A stretch of DNA of 64,000 bases from Choanephora cucurbitarum (taxonomy: Eukaryota; Mucoromycota; Mucoromycetes; Mucorales; Choanephoraceae): contig JAIWNI010000013.1 in assembly GCA_025331435.1 (NCBI GenBank), forward strand, positions 124,001 through 188,000, given 5' to 3'. Positions 1 through 9,737 of the stretch are shown here, piece after piece. The first letter of the stretch is position 1. Each line of letters begins with the position of its first letter. The translations under genes were made by a program, and so were the position numbers. A model generated the notes under the pieces. The model did no database searches and was not told the DNA's origin. It was given only the letters and a program-made list of their open reading frames with translations.

Positions 1-494
1 GAAAGATGTTCGGTGGCAACTCTCCTTATTCTTCTGTCAACTGGTTCTTCTTGATCGGTTTCTTCTTGCCTATTCCTTTCTGGTTCTTGTCAAAGAAATA
101 CCCCAACTCTTTCTTCAAGTACGTACACATTCCTTTGATCTTCAATGCTACTGGTATGATGCCTCCTGCTGTAAGTACACATTTTACTTTTTTGAAAAAG
201 TCATAGTCTCTAATTTCTATTTTACAGGTTCCCATGAACTTCTCTATGTGGTGTGCTCTTGGTTTCATCTCCATGTACTGGTTGCGTAAATACCGTCGTA
301 ACTGGTGGATCAAGTACAACTATCTTACTTCTGCTGCCTTTGACTCTGGCTGTGCTATTGCTGCTTTGGTCATCTGGGGTGTCAGTCAAGGTACTAACAA
401 CTATACCATTGATTGGTGGGGCAACGGTAGTGCTACCTCAATCGATCACTGCCCTCTCTCTGGACAACCTCTTGTTCCTCCTCCTGAAGCCTAA
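1..494 (+). CDS. OPT-family peptide transporter, C-terminal part (5' end outside window)
   Basis: This is the last part of a proton-coupled oligopeptide transporter of the plasma membrane. Two exons are visible, 1-170 and 228-494, split by a 57-nt GT-AG intron. The translation holds hydrophobic segments plus motifs typical of the small-peptide clade of the OPT family: a WFFLIGFFLPIPFWFL segment, FKYVHIPLIFNATG, then PMNFSMWCALGF and WWIKYNYLTSAAFDSG near the C terminus. The family assignment rests on recognising these motifs. The start and most membrane segments lie upstream of the window. A second, more distant OPT gene lies near the other end of the window. The exact substrate cannot be read from this fragment. 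Confidence 0.88.
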
Positions 495-1289
495 ATAATT
501 ACTATATAACTTTGCTTCTTTATTTCTTAATCCTTTTTTTGTGTATACTTTACTATAATTTTCTTTTTACATTGAATGTAAAGAGCTCTAATAAATAACA
601 ATATCCACATATCATTGATTCGCTTTCTTCAAACTCCTTAAAACATCTTGCGCTTTGCTGTATAAGACACATCTCTTAGATTTTCAAATGTGGAAGAATG
701 CTGCAGGAAACTCAAATAGGACTCTGAACATTGTACCTTGCTACTGCGTTTTGCCTTGTCCTGGTTCTATAATAGAAACCCAGTGCACGAAGATCCGCAT
801 AGCAAAGCAATATATAACATGCTCCAAACCATATACATAAAATGTGTCGTTTTCCATTGAATGAGATGGGTTTGTATACGATTATATCAAACGAAGATCA
901 AATAAGCCTATTAACATTACCATGGTTGTTTCAGCAAGTATGGCCGCCCCTTTATAAATCATTCATGTTGCCAGAAGCTATTGGTAGTTGCTGTCAACAA
1001 AAAATTGCTTGACCTAGCTAATGTACACCTATTTCTTTTTGTAGAGAAAATGCAAATCCAGTCGATTAGTTAGTACTGAAGCCATGGAATCGTGATCGAA
1101 TGTGCTACTTATATAGCTAGTAAAACAGTTCTTTTCCTACTGCGAGAAAGAGGTTTGATTTTGTCAAACTTCATTTGTGTAACAAAAAGTTTAAGATAAG
1201 TCACAAAGCTCTTTCTTTCTTTTTTTTCGTGTTAAATTTGCGAGTATAGCTCTCTTTTTTCTTTTGACATATAAACCTACATACAAAAA
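495..1289. other. Intergenic region
   Basis: This stretch separates the peptide transporter 3' end from the exosome subunit gene. It contains AT-rich sequence with an early poly-T/AATAAA-like zone (an AATAAA occurs near 590) and a pyrimidine-rich run just before the next start codon. I see no convincing coding exon, RNA gene or repeat in it. Confidence 0.6.
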
Positions 1290-2248
1290 ATGGATCGCAG
1301 ACGTGTTAACGGCCCTGAGACAAGTGTTCCTCCTATCTACAAAAAAGAGGAAAAAGACAGCTCCGTTTTAAGCAAAGACAAAAAGCGATTAGACAATAGA
1401 GGATTTGAAGATCTTCGACCCATCTGTAATCATAAGAATCGTTTTCGACCGATCTTGCTTTTTAATTTCTTCTTTTGCCTATAGTCTTGAAAACCGGACT
1501 CATCACCCAAGCCAGCGGCTCAGCATACATTGAAGTTGGCAACACAAAAGTCACTTGTGCTGTGTAAGTGAAACTGATGCTTTATGAAATAACAATGATA
1601 TTCATGCCTTGGACTTCAACTAGATATGGTCCACGACAACTCAAGAAGGCTGAATTTTCCAACTTGTGTAAACTTTACTGTGATTTTAGATTCTCGACAT
1701 TCTCCTGCACAAAGCGTAGAGGGCAGATCAAAGTACGTTATGAGTAGCTTCATTGGCTTTTGTGTGTGTGTGTTTTTTATTAATTGAATTGGATGTGTTT
1801 ATAGGATGCCGAAGAGAAAGAATTCTCTCAAATATTAGTAGAAGCATTAACACCTGCTGTCAGAGTTGAACTGCTGCCCAAATCAGCCATTGATATCTAT
1901 GTTACTGTCTTAGAGAATGATGGAACAAGCTCATGTCTTGCTGCTGCTATTGTTGCTTCTAGCGTTGCCTTAGCAGATGCAGGTATTGAAATGTTGGATC
2001 AAGTGACAGCCTGTTCTACTGTATTGACAAAGGAACAAGAAATCCTTATGGATGGTACAGATCACGAGGAAGCCCATAAGGAAGGATCCTTAATGCTATC
2101 TTATATGCCTTCACTGAACGAAGTAACTCATATTCTTCAAACGGGTCGCTCAGACAGTGCTATCAGTGCCAAGGCTATTGAACAATGTATCGATGGCTGT
2201 TCAAAGATCTACAGTGTCATGTCAAACTCTTTATTACAATCGTTATAA
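1290..2248 (+). CDS. MTR3: Exosome complex subunit Mtr3 (EXOSC6-like, RNase PH fold)
   Basis: Mtr3 is a structural RNase PH-type subunit of the six-member ring of the RNA exosome, which degrades and trims RNA 3' ends in nucleus and cytoplasm. Four exons (1290-1425, 1485-1563, 1624-1732, 1805-2248) join in frame into 255 residues, close to EXOSC6 length. The N terminus MDRRRVNGPE with a following PPIY matches the Mtr3/EXOSC6 pattern. After it come RPIFLKTGLITQASGSAY, a CDFRFSTFS segment and ALADAGIEMLDQV, all typical of the RNase PH fold. Catalytic phosphorolytic residues are not expected in this eukaryotic subunit. The gene converges on the phosphatase gene, with 49 bp between stop codons. 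Confidence 0.93.
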
Positions 2249-2297
2249 ATAAAAAAAAAATACTAGTGTGTTATGCTTATGTCTAGTTGTTAGGATT

Positions 2298-3068
2298 CTA
2301 CATGTCGATTTGCAAAGTATCTCTCCAGTTAGCAGTATCAACATGCTTGATCTCTCTATGTCTCCAAGCTTCGATACGAAGAAAAGCTGTCAAAGTGATT
2401 TGACACACATCGCCATGAGCTACCAAAATCACAGTCTTTCCTTCCATCTGACTCTCAATCTTGTCTACAATGAAGCGAGTGACTCGATCACATACGCTGC
2501 TGGGTGCTTCAACACCATATTGACTGTTTTCACCGTGATCAGGCTCTGTCTTGTCATCTACCCAAGCATCCTCATAAAGCTTATCGCTCTTCATATCTAA
2601 TTCACCATACCAACGCTCTCTTAGCTCCATTTCGCGAATGGGAGCATCTACCTTTCCCTTGAGGACAGTATCGTTAAGGACACCTTGAATGATTTCAGCT
2701 GTCTCTACAGTTCGCTTGAAAGGAGAGCAGAACATAACAACAGGGGAATCATCGGTTGAAGGTGCTTCTTGAGAAGGAAACAAATGCTTGGAGAGAAGTG
2801 TAGCAGACTAAAAGACACATGACCGTATGAGATATGCTATACCTGTATGATACTGTTATACATGCGACTCTCATACCTCCTTTACTTGAACTTTGCCTTT
2901 TTCGTGCAGACCATAGCCGGTATTCAATGGACCTCCAGTAGGTGGAATAGCAATATCGGGATTAGAACAAATCAAGCCGGCATTATTGGCCAAAGAGAAA
3001 CCATGTCTTTGAATAATGTAGTGGTTCTTTAACTTTTCGGGCAAGTGGTTGTAAGCAGGTTGAGGCAT
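2298..3068 (-). CDS. Histidine phosphatase superfamily protein (phosphoglycerate mutase-like)
   Basis: This is a probable cytosolic phosphatase of the histidine acid phosphatase/phosphoglycerate mutase superfamily, branch 1. Two exons, 2877-3068 and 2298-2807, give 233 residues. The RHG motif that supplies the phosphorylated histidine is at residues 21-23 (IIQRHGFSLANN). A second-half SPFKRTVETAEII segment and a later VAHGDV carry the other expected arginine and histidine. The conserved acidic zone after REMELRERWYGE also fits. Motifs identify the fold but not the substrate: small phosphate esters, sugar bisphosphates or phosphoproteins are all possible. The start was chosen at MPQPAYN because the upstream in-frame extension is a T-rich, signal-like leader typical of 5' UTRs here. 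Confidence 0.85.
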
Positions 3069-4423
3069 AGTAATTAGATGAAGAAAGATGAAAAAAAAAA
3101 TATACACTAGTATAGTTTTTATAATTCAGACAGTTAGTTTCTTTTTTTTTTTCTTAGACAGATCAAAATTGATGTTCAGACAGAGTTAACAGATTCAAGG
3201 TACGCGTCTAACCCGATGGTTATCGCACTAAATACACTAAAAGCTACTGCACGATATATAGGAAGTTTGAGAAAGAGTTGATTATTTGAAAATCTCATTT
3301 TTTTTTGAGCATGAATTCTTTAGTTTAGTTTGGCTTGATCTGGTTGCTTCTTCGTACTTTATGACTTGACCGACAAAAGAGCGTTATTTCAGAGCGAACT
3401 GCTCAAGTGAGAGAGAAAATATTCTGGTTGAAAGGTCTTGAACAAGACTTTGAGAGAGGGGAATAGATGTTTCATACGTGTACATGAAGCCATTTGAAGC
3501 TTACATTCGAATGCACGGATGGTATTGCTTCAAAGAGAACTGTTGACAAATTCATCTTCATTTGACTGTTTTCATCAACTGCGCGTGATTTGTCATTTCG
3601 ACAGGCTAATATACATATATTGATGCACAAGTGCTGCTTTTAACCATTCGCATACCTGTGACCAATTCTAATCTAATCAGCAAGTACAATAATAGGCTTA
3701 TTTGAAATCTGTACAACTAATCCCTTTACGCTACTACTTGTGAAAACAACATCACGATTTACTTTAGAACTTAACAAGATGATATATGGTTTTTGTTGTT
3801 GTTGTTTGAGAGCAACGTTATGGGTAGGTAAGGAGGTTACAAGTTATTCATTAAATGGTGTTAAACTGTCAGTAAAACAAGCTTAGATGATATGTACATT
3901 AATGTGTTTCTCTCTAAACATAATGCATAGAAATCTTATGCTAATGGCCTGACGAAAGTATAAAACCTTCTGTGTCATACACTCAAAAGAACTTCTTGTC
4001 GCACATATGTAATTTTTCAAGACATGTTCAACACTGAAATCAATAGAGCTTATCAATGCCAAAAGATATGGAATGAGTCGATGAATTACAGAAAAACAAA
4101 ATCAACTGAGCTGTAGTCAGTATCAACCGTTGCATGATAAGATTTGTCCCATGTTACACAGGTTGATATTTGCATAGACACACAAGAAGCAATCTCTCTG
4201 ATGCTGATGACCATTATGTTAACCTATTGCTCAGTCTATGATGATGGTAGTAGAGAGTCCATAGAATCAGACTAAATTACCTGTTTTAGTAGAGTTTCTT
4301 TTTTTTTTATTTGATGCTACTTGAACCGATTCTAAACCCAGATAAGATAGCATAAAAAAGAACATGAAGCTTATCGTTATTTTGTTTTCTTTTTTCTTTT
4401 CTTTTTTGATACACGTAACAAAC
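3069..4423. other. Intergenic region, divergent promoters
   Basis: This is the shared upstream region of the histidine phosphatase (leftward) and the aldehyde dehydrogenase (rightward). It is AT-rich with homopolymer runs and no open frame with family similarity. A pyrimidine-rich tract at about 4377-4410 immediately precedes the aldehyde dehydrogenase start. I see no RNA gene, terminal inverted repeat or other structured element in it. Confidence 0.5.
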
Positions 4424-6154
4424 ATGTCTGATACAAACTCTATCAAAGTAATTTCTCCCAGTGACCAAAAGGTGGTTCTTGAGGTGCCTGTCCTGACACA
4501 AGCTCAAGTAGACGAAGCTGTTGAACGTTCTGCAAAGGCCTTTACTTCATGGAAACAAGTTCCTCTAAAAGAACGTATTGCCATCTTTCAAAAGTTCTGC
4601 GACCTTTTCGAAAAAAAGAAAGATACAGTGGCTGCCTCCATCACATCTCAGATGGGTCGACCTATTCGTTATGGCCATGGTGAAGTGAAGGGTGTGCTGG
4701 AACGCGCCAACTACATGATATCGGTTGCTGAAGAGGCATTGACAGATGAGATTGTTGAATATGTGCCTGGGAAAGTGAAGCGTTTTCAACGTAAAGAACC
4801 TCTTGGTCCTATCGTCTTGATTGCCGCTTGGAATTACCCTTACCTTACTACTGTCAACAACATAGTGCCTGCCTTGTTGTCTGGTAACACTGTCTTGTTG
4901 AAGCAGTCTCCTCAAACACCACAATGTGCAGATGTGTTTGTTGAAACACTTGTAGAGGCAGGCATACCAAAGGATGTCGTTCAAGCAATTCATGTCCATG
5001 ACAAAGAAGCCAACTATCTTGTTCAGCACCCTCTTATCAAATTCGTTAACTTTACAGGTAGTATTGCTGTTGGAAAGAAAATCAGAAAAACGATAGGTGA
5101 TAGTGAACGATTGGTTGGTAAGTTGTCTTTCTCTTTTTATTTTAACAAGCAAAACTTATTTCAATTTCATCATTCAAAGGTGCTGGTATGGAACTTGGTG
5201 GTAAGGACCCTGCCTATGTCTTGCCTGATACAGATCTGGATTTTGCTGTTGAAAATATCATTGATGGCGCTTTCTTCAACTCTGGTCAATGTTGTTGTTC
5301 TATCGAACGTTGTTATGTTCATGAAAGCATTTATGATGCATTTGTAGAAAAGGCAGTTGCTTTGACAAAGGCAAGTATCATCGGATCGGTTTCAACGCAT
5401 AAGTGAAGAAGCGCATCGTTAACTTACAAAGCTAAATGTACCTCTTGCATTCCTTTTTTTTTTAGGGTTATGTGCTTGGTGATCCCAACGATCAAAATAC
5501 TACACTTGGACCCATGGCCAATCTAAAGTTTGCTGAAAACGTCAGAGCTCAAATTAAGGATGCTTTGGAAAAAGGAGCCAAGGCCCTCATTGACACAAAA
5601 GAGTTGTTCCCAGCTGAAAAGGTATGAACCGAAACTGTTTGTGTATGTACGCTAACATTCAGATGGAACTCTCTCTATAGCCTGATAATGCTTATGTAGC
5701 TCCACAGATTCTGGTCGATGTCAACCACTCTATGCTTGTGATGAATGAAGAGGTAAAAAAAAAAAAGAGAAAAGAAGACGTTTTTTAATTTGTTTGAAAG
5801 ACATTTGGTCCTGTTCTTGGTATTATGAAAGTATCTTCTGACAAAGAAGCTATTGACCTGATGAATGATTCGCGTTATGGTTTGACTGCCAGTATTTGGA
5901 CTTCAAGTGAAGAGAAAGCGCTTGAGATTGGTGATCAAATAGAAACGGGCACATGGTTTATGAACCGATGTGATTACATTGATCCTGCTTTAGCTTGGGT
6001 GGGCGCTAAAGAAAGTGGTCTAGGATTCTCGATGAGTAAACAAGGATTTGGTCAATTCACAAGGTAAGAGTTCTCTTTTGATCTCTTGTATGTTAATAAC
6101 ATTTTTTTTTTCTGTAGACCAAAGTCTTATCACCTTAAGCTTTCTCAAAAGTAA
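4424..6154 (+). CDS. Aldehyde dehydrogenase family protein
   Basis: This enzyme oxidises an aldehyde to its acid with NAD(P)+; the natural substrate is not evident. Six exons (4424-5117, 5180-5370, 5466-5621, 5681-5752, 5801-6063, 6118-6154) give 470 residues, a normal cytosolic ALDH length. Visible motifs are PLGPIVLIAAWNYP with the nucleotide-binding segment, FVNFTGSIAVGKKI, the catalytic Glu motif ELGGKDP across an exon junction, and the catalytic cysteine in NSGQCCC. TFGPVLGI follows in the C-terminal half. The second intron (5371-5465) has a GC donor. The MSDTNS start at 4424 is preferred to an in-frame ATG at 4364, because the extra leader is a pyrimidine-tract translation rather than a credible signal peptide. 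Confidence 0.93.
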
Positions 6155-6427
6155 AAAAGACAAGAGAAGCTGTTTGTAAACAATTGAATAAAACTTTGTA
6201 TATCACATCAGTAGGCCCTTTTTGTTTGTTATCAACTACATGGCTCCGCAAATGTTTGTAGGCAAAAAAAAAAATAATGACTAGTAGAACTATACAAGAT
6301 AAATGGATTATAAAAGTCTTTATATCAAAACTATGCAGAAAAAAAATAGATCTAAAAGTTGAAAAACCAAGTTCTTGAGAGAGAGAGAAATAAATATACA
6401 ATGATGAGAGACAGAGAGAAACCTTAA

Positions 6428-7102
6428 TTACACATTGTATTCACTATGTCCCACATGCCCAGCATCTACAGGATGTTGCTTCTTATAGTCCAAATAGGCA
6501 GGGTGATTTGGGTCAAACACATAACCCATCGTCTGAAATAATTTCAGTTGAGTAACAAAACCTGGGTTTGGATTTACAAATGGTCTTGTTCTCTTGATCC
6601 TAGCTAGTGCCTCTTTCCATCGCAGTGTTTGTGTAGCCATCAAATAGGCCGCAACAACAGTGGGACTACGTGACACGCCTGCTAGACAATGCACAAGTAT
6701 CGATTCGTCTTTGTCTAGTGCCTCTTGAATGAACTGAATCACTTCTGGAAAATAATGAATGATATCAGCTTCTGGATTATCTGTCACAGGCACGATCTAA
6801 CAGAACAGATGAGTCACTTAGGTCATCCTCGAACTCTGCCTTACCTTTTGACGGAACTGGTCTGGCGTGTATAGTTGTTTGAAATGACCGAGAGTAAGGA
6901 TATGTTTGATATGATTCTTTTCAAGAAAATGTTGACTTTCGAGTGCCTTGTAACCACCAAGCCAAATATGCGGATATACTTCTTGTCCGAGACTGGTAAT
7001 TAAAATGCCTCCAGGTTTCCCGTCAGCACCACATTCAAGTATTTGGTATAAATTTGATTCTGCAGGTAATTCAGGTGGTTCTACACTATCTTCTGCTGGC
7101 AT
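6428..7102 (-). CDS. Dual-specificity protein phosphatase
   Basis: This is a small cysteine-based phosphatase that should remove phosphate from Tyr and Ser/Thr residues, possibly in MAP-kinase control. Exons 6845-7102 and 6428-6796 join into 208 residues. The catalytic P-loop is HCLAGVSRS, matching HCxxGxSRS with Cys and Arg intact. It follows a general-acid-type aspartate region (VPVTDNPEADI) and a long helix (IHYFPEVIQFIQEAL). The N-terminal IWLGGYKALESQHFL segment is also typical of the dual-specificity phosphatase fold. No kinase-docking domain is visible, so the partner is unknown. The gene converges with the aldehyde dehydrogenase gene. Confidence 0.92.
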
Positions 7103-7237
7103 AAAAAAAGAGACTAAACAAGAAAAAAAGAAATAAAAGAAAAAGCAAAAAAACGTTAAAAATAAAAATAAAATAAGATACGTGTTCATAGAATTTATTA
7201 TGTAATATAAGCAGTATAGAAGAAAAAGAATACAAGT

Positions 7238-8479
7238 CTAATAAGGATGTTGTTCATAAGGTGGATAGTTTTGAGGAGCTGTGGAAGGTGTGGTGGCAGA
7301 AGGTGATTGTTGGTAACTGTTATAAGACTGAGACAATTCATCGTCACCCAACAACTCCTTTACTTCCCAAACGTTTTGTTTGGATCCAACAGAGAATTCG
7401 AGATCTTCTTTGGTAATTGAATCCCAGTACTTGTAGATCATCATCACAGTAAGCAAATTACAGATAGCACCAAAGAACATACCGTCCACATAGTGCTTTG
7501 TGTTTTCACAGATAATGACAGAGAAGACATAGAGCAAGACTTGGCCGATAGCAAAGAAGGCAGCAGCAAACAAGATATCACCAAGAGGCCAACGATCATC
7601 GAGTGTGTTGATAACAAGAATGATTTGTGAGATGATATAGATAAAGAACATGAGCCAGTTCAAGACAAGATAGAAGATCCAGAGTGGTCCTTGACTAGTG
7701 TAACTTAGGCCAGCAACACCTTTAAAGGTAGCAATGGCAAGGAAGCCAGTGACGATGAACCAGATAAATGAACTGATACGGATTGACTATTAAAAATGTC
7801 AATCAAACGAACACTCAATCGAATTTCTTTTTTTGTATTTTACCCAAAGAGAGAGTGGTGTACCATCTTCTGCAAATTGGAAACCAACAAAGCCATTTAG
7901 TAATAAACACCAATAAGTTGCACATGTCAGACCAATATGAATTGCTGTAAACCACTAAAGATAAGAGTTAGTTATAGGCTCAAGTAGCAAATAGTATCTG
8001 GCTTTACAGGGTATGGGGCTGATGAGATAGGAATGATGCCAGTGACCAACAACATATCCAATAATGTTGTAAGCATATACATATAAAAGAACATCACAAT
8101 TTCTTGTCGACCTAAAAGAAAGATGTATTAGGAAAATGGGTTCTAGGCTGATAAAAGCAAAAAACATTTACCGACTGCAGTATATTTAGATCGAATGTGA
8201 TAAATCATGATCATTGTCATGATAATAGCTACCACATCAATAATCAACGTGGCTAAGAAAAAAAAAAAGAGAGTGAGAGTGAGTAGGCTTATACATCATT
8301 ATGAATCATTCCTTACATGGCTGGAAGATGATGTTTCCGCTTAGTTCAACGTTACGGGAATAACAGACAGGCTCAATACCGTCATGTTGGCCAATCAAGG
8401 GACACAAATCCAACGCCAAACTTCTACAGATACCATTAAAGTTTAATGGCTCAAAGTAATAGGTGATTGTACTGCTCAT
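7238..8479 (-). CDS. CHS7: Chitin synthase export chaperone Chs7
   Basis: Chs7 is an ER membrane chaperone needed for chitin synthase to leave the ER, so it supports cell-wall chitin deposition. Five exons (8317-8479, 8172-8252, 8008-8111, 7844-7954, 7238-7786) give 335 residues, the usual size. Diagnostic features are the N-terminal [16 protein letters not shown], the central [19 protein letters not shown], and near the end [19 protein letters not shown] followed by [16 protein letters not shown]. About seven hydrophobic spans are visible. The C terminus is a Pro/Ser/Gln-rich cytosolic tail. All junctions are GT-AG and keep frame. Confidence 0.96.
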
Positions 8480-9737
8480 CCTTTTTTGTTGTTTTCTTTA
8501 TTTTATTTTTATTAGGCAGATCTAATGTGGTATATGAAAAAAAAACAAAAAAGAAAAGAAAAGCAGAAAAAAAAATATTGGCTGGGTAACAATTAAGTCT
8601 TTTTAGGGGCAGAGTTGTTTATAAATAATTTAAAAGTTCAGCCAATCGTTAAAAATACACACACAACATCCTATTGAACCCAATCAATTGAAACTCAGAT
8701 GGTGGGCTTTGTTGCAAGAGAGAGAGAGAGAGAAGGTGATAAGAATGGCATTCTTTGCTTAGTCCCTTCATTTAGACTCCTACCCCTTCTCACACTCCTT
8801 TCTTTCTTTCAATCACTTTCTATCTGATTTATTTGATACAAATTCAGAACTTTATAAGCCGCGGTAGAACTAAAAGTGATAGAGAAAAAAAAATGCACAA
8901 TGACCTCGCTAAAAAAAAAAAAAGAGTTTGAATATCCGCTTAAAGCGATGGAAATGATCTAATGAAGTGCACATCGTCTCGGTTCAAAGAAACAGGCAAG
9001 AAAGAGGCTCTCGGAAGTCCAGAAGAACCATGAAATAAAGAATGACGGGAGAATCGTTTTCTTTGACCGAAATAGCCGTTCTTGTTTCCGGAATTGTCGG
9101 TGAAGGTTACATTTAAGATGAATCCATATTTATAGACAATGATTTTTTTCTCTAGTGCGATAGGGTTTATTTGACACATTTGAAATTATTTAGAGGAGCA
9201 TTGTCATCATCAAAGAACCTGCTCAAAAGTTAGCCAAACTAGGATTGTTATTCAACATAAGAAAGGGGGTGTTTACAACAAAAAGGGCTTCTCATACGAT
9301 TAGTTCATAGTATAGTCTGTTTCAAAAATTCTTTAGCGTGGCTAAGCTGTAATGAAGTGTCTCGACACACACTCTTTTTGATTGTCTTGAGATCAAATAA
9401 AGAAAAACGCTCTTGTAGAAGAACCTTACGTACCCCCGAAAAACGAAGAGAGAGAGAGGGTCATGATTTGATTTTTCCTTAAAGAAAAAACTTTCACTCC
9501 TCCCCTTTTTCTTGTATCGAAAGAAAAGCACCTTTCTTTTTTTTCTAGGCGATTCTTCTTGATACAGCAATCATACAAAAAGAAAGAAATGGATATCAAA
9601 ACTAAAGACACTTTCGATAAAGTAAAGCTGGTCTTTAGCGTCATTTTCGAAAAAAAAAAATCTCAAAAAAAAGCACTTTTGTTTATTTGTTCTTGGATTC
9701 ATTAAGAATATTCTGTATTTCTCTTAAAGTAAGCTGT
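8480..9737. other. Intergenic region
   Basis: This lies between the CHS7 start and the glucosidase I stop. It contains the CHS7 promoter, a (GA)n run near 8718-8733 and poly-A/T tracts. Several short open frames on the minus strand are rich in low-complexity Lys/Phe/Ser and lack family similarity or introns, so I do not call genes. No structured RNA was seen. Confidence 0.5.

Noticed and set aside
4565..5152. 195-codon open frame on the minus strand
   Set aside because: Fully overlaps the first exon of aldehyde dehydrogenase on the other strand; no motif.
8940..9179. 79-codon minus-strand frame in the CHS7-glucosidase gap
   Set aside because: No introns, promoter or recognisable motif; sequence bias and isolated position argue for chance.
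9426..9644. Overlapping short minus-strand frames rich in Lys/Phe/Ser
   Set aside because: Two frames overlap each other and consist of translated homopolymer and pyrimidine/purine runs.
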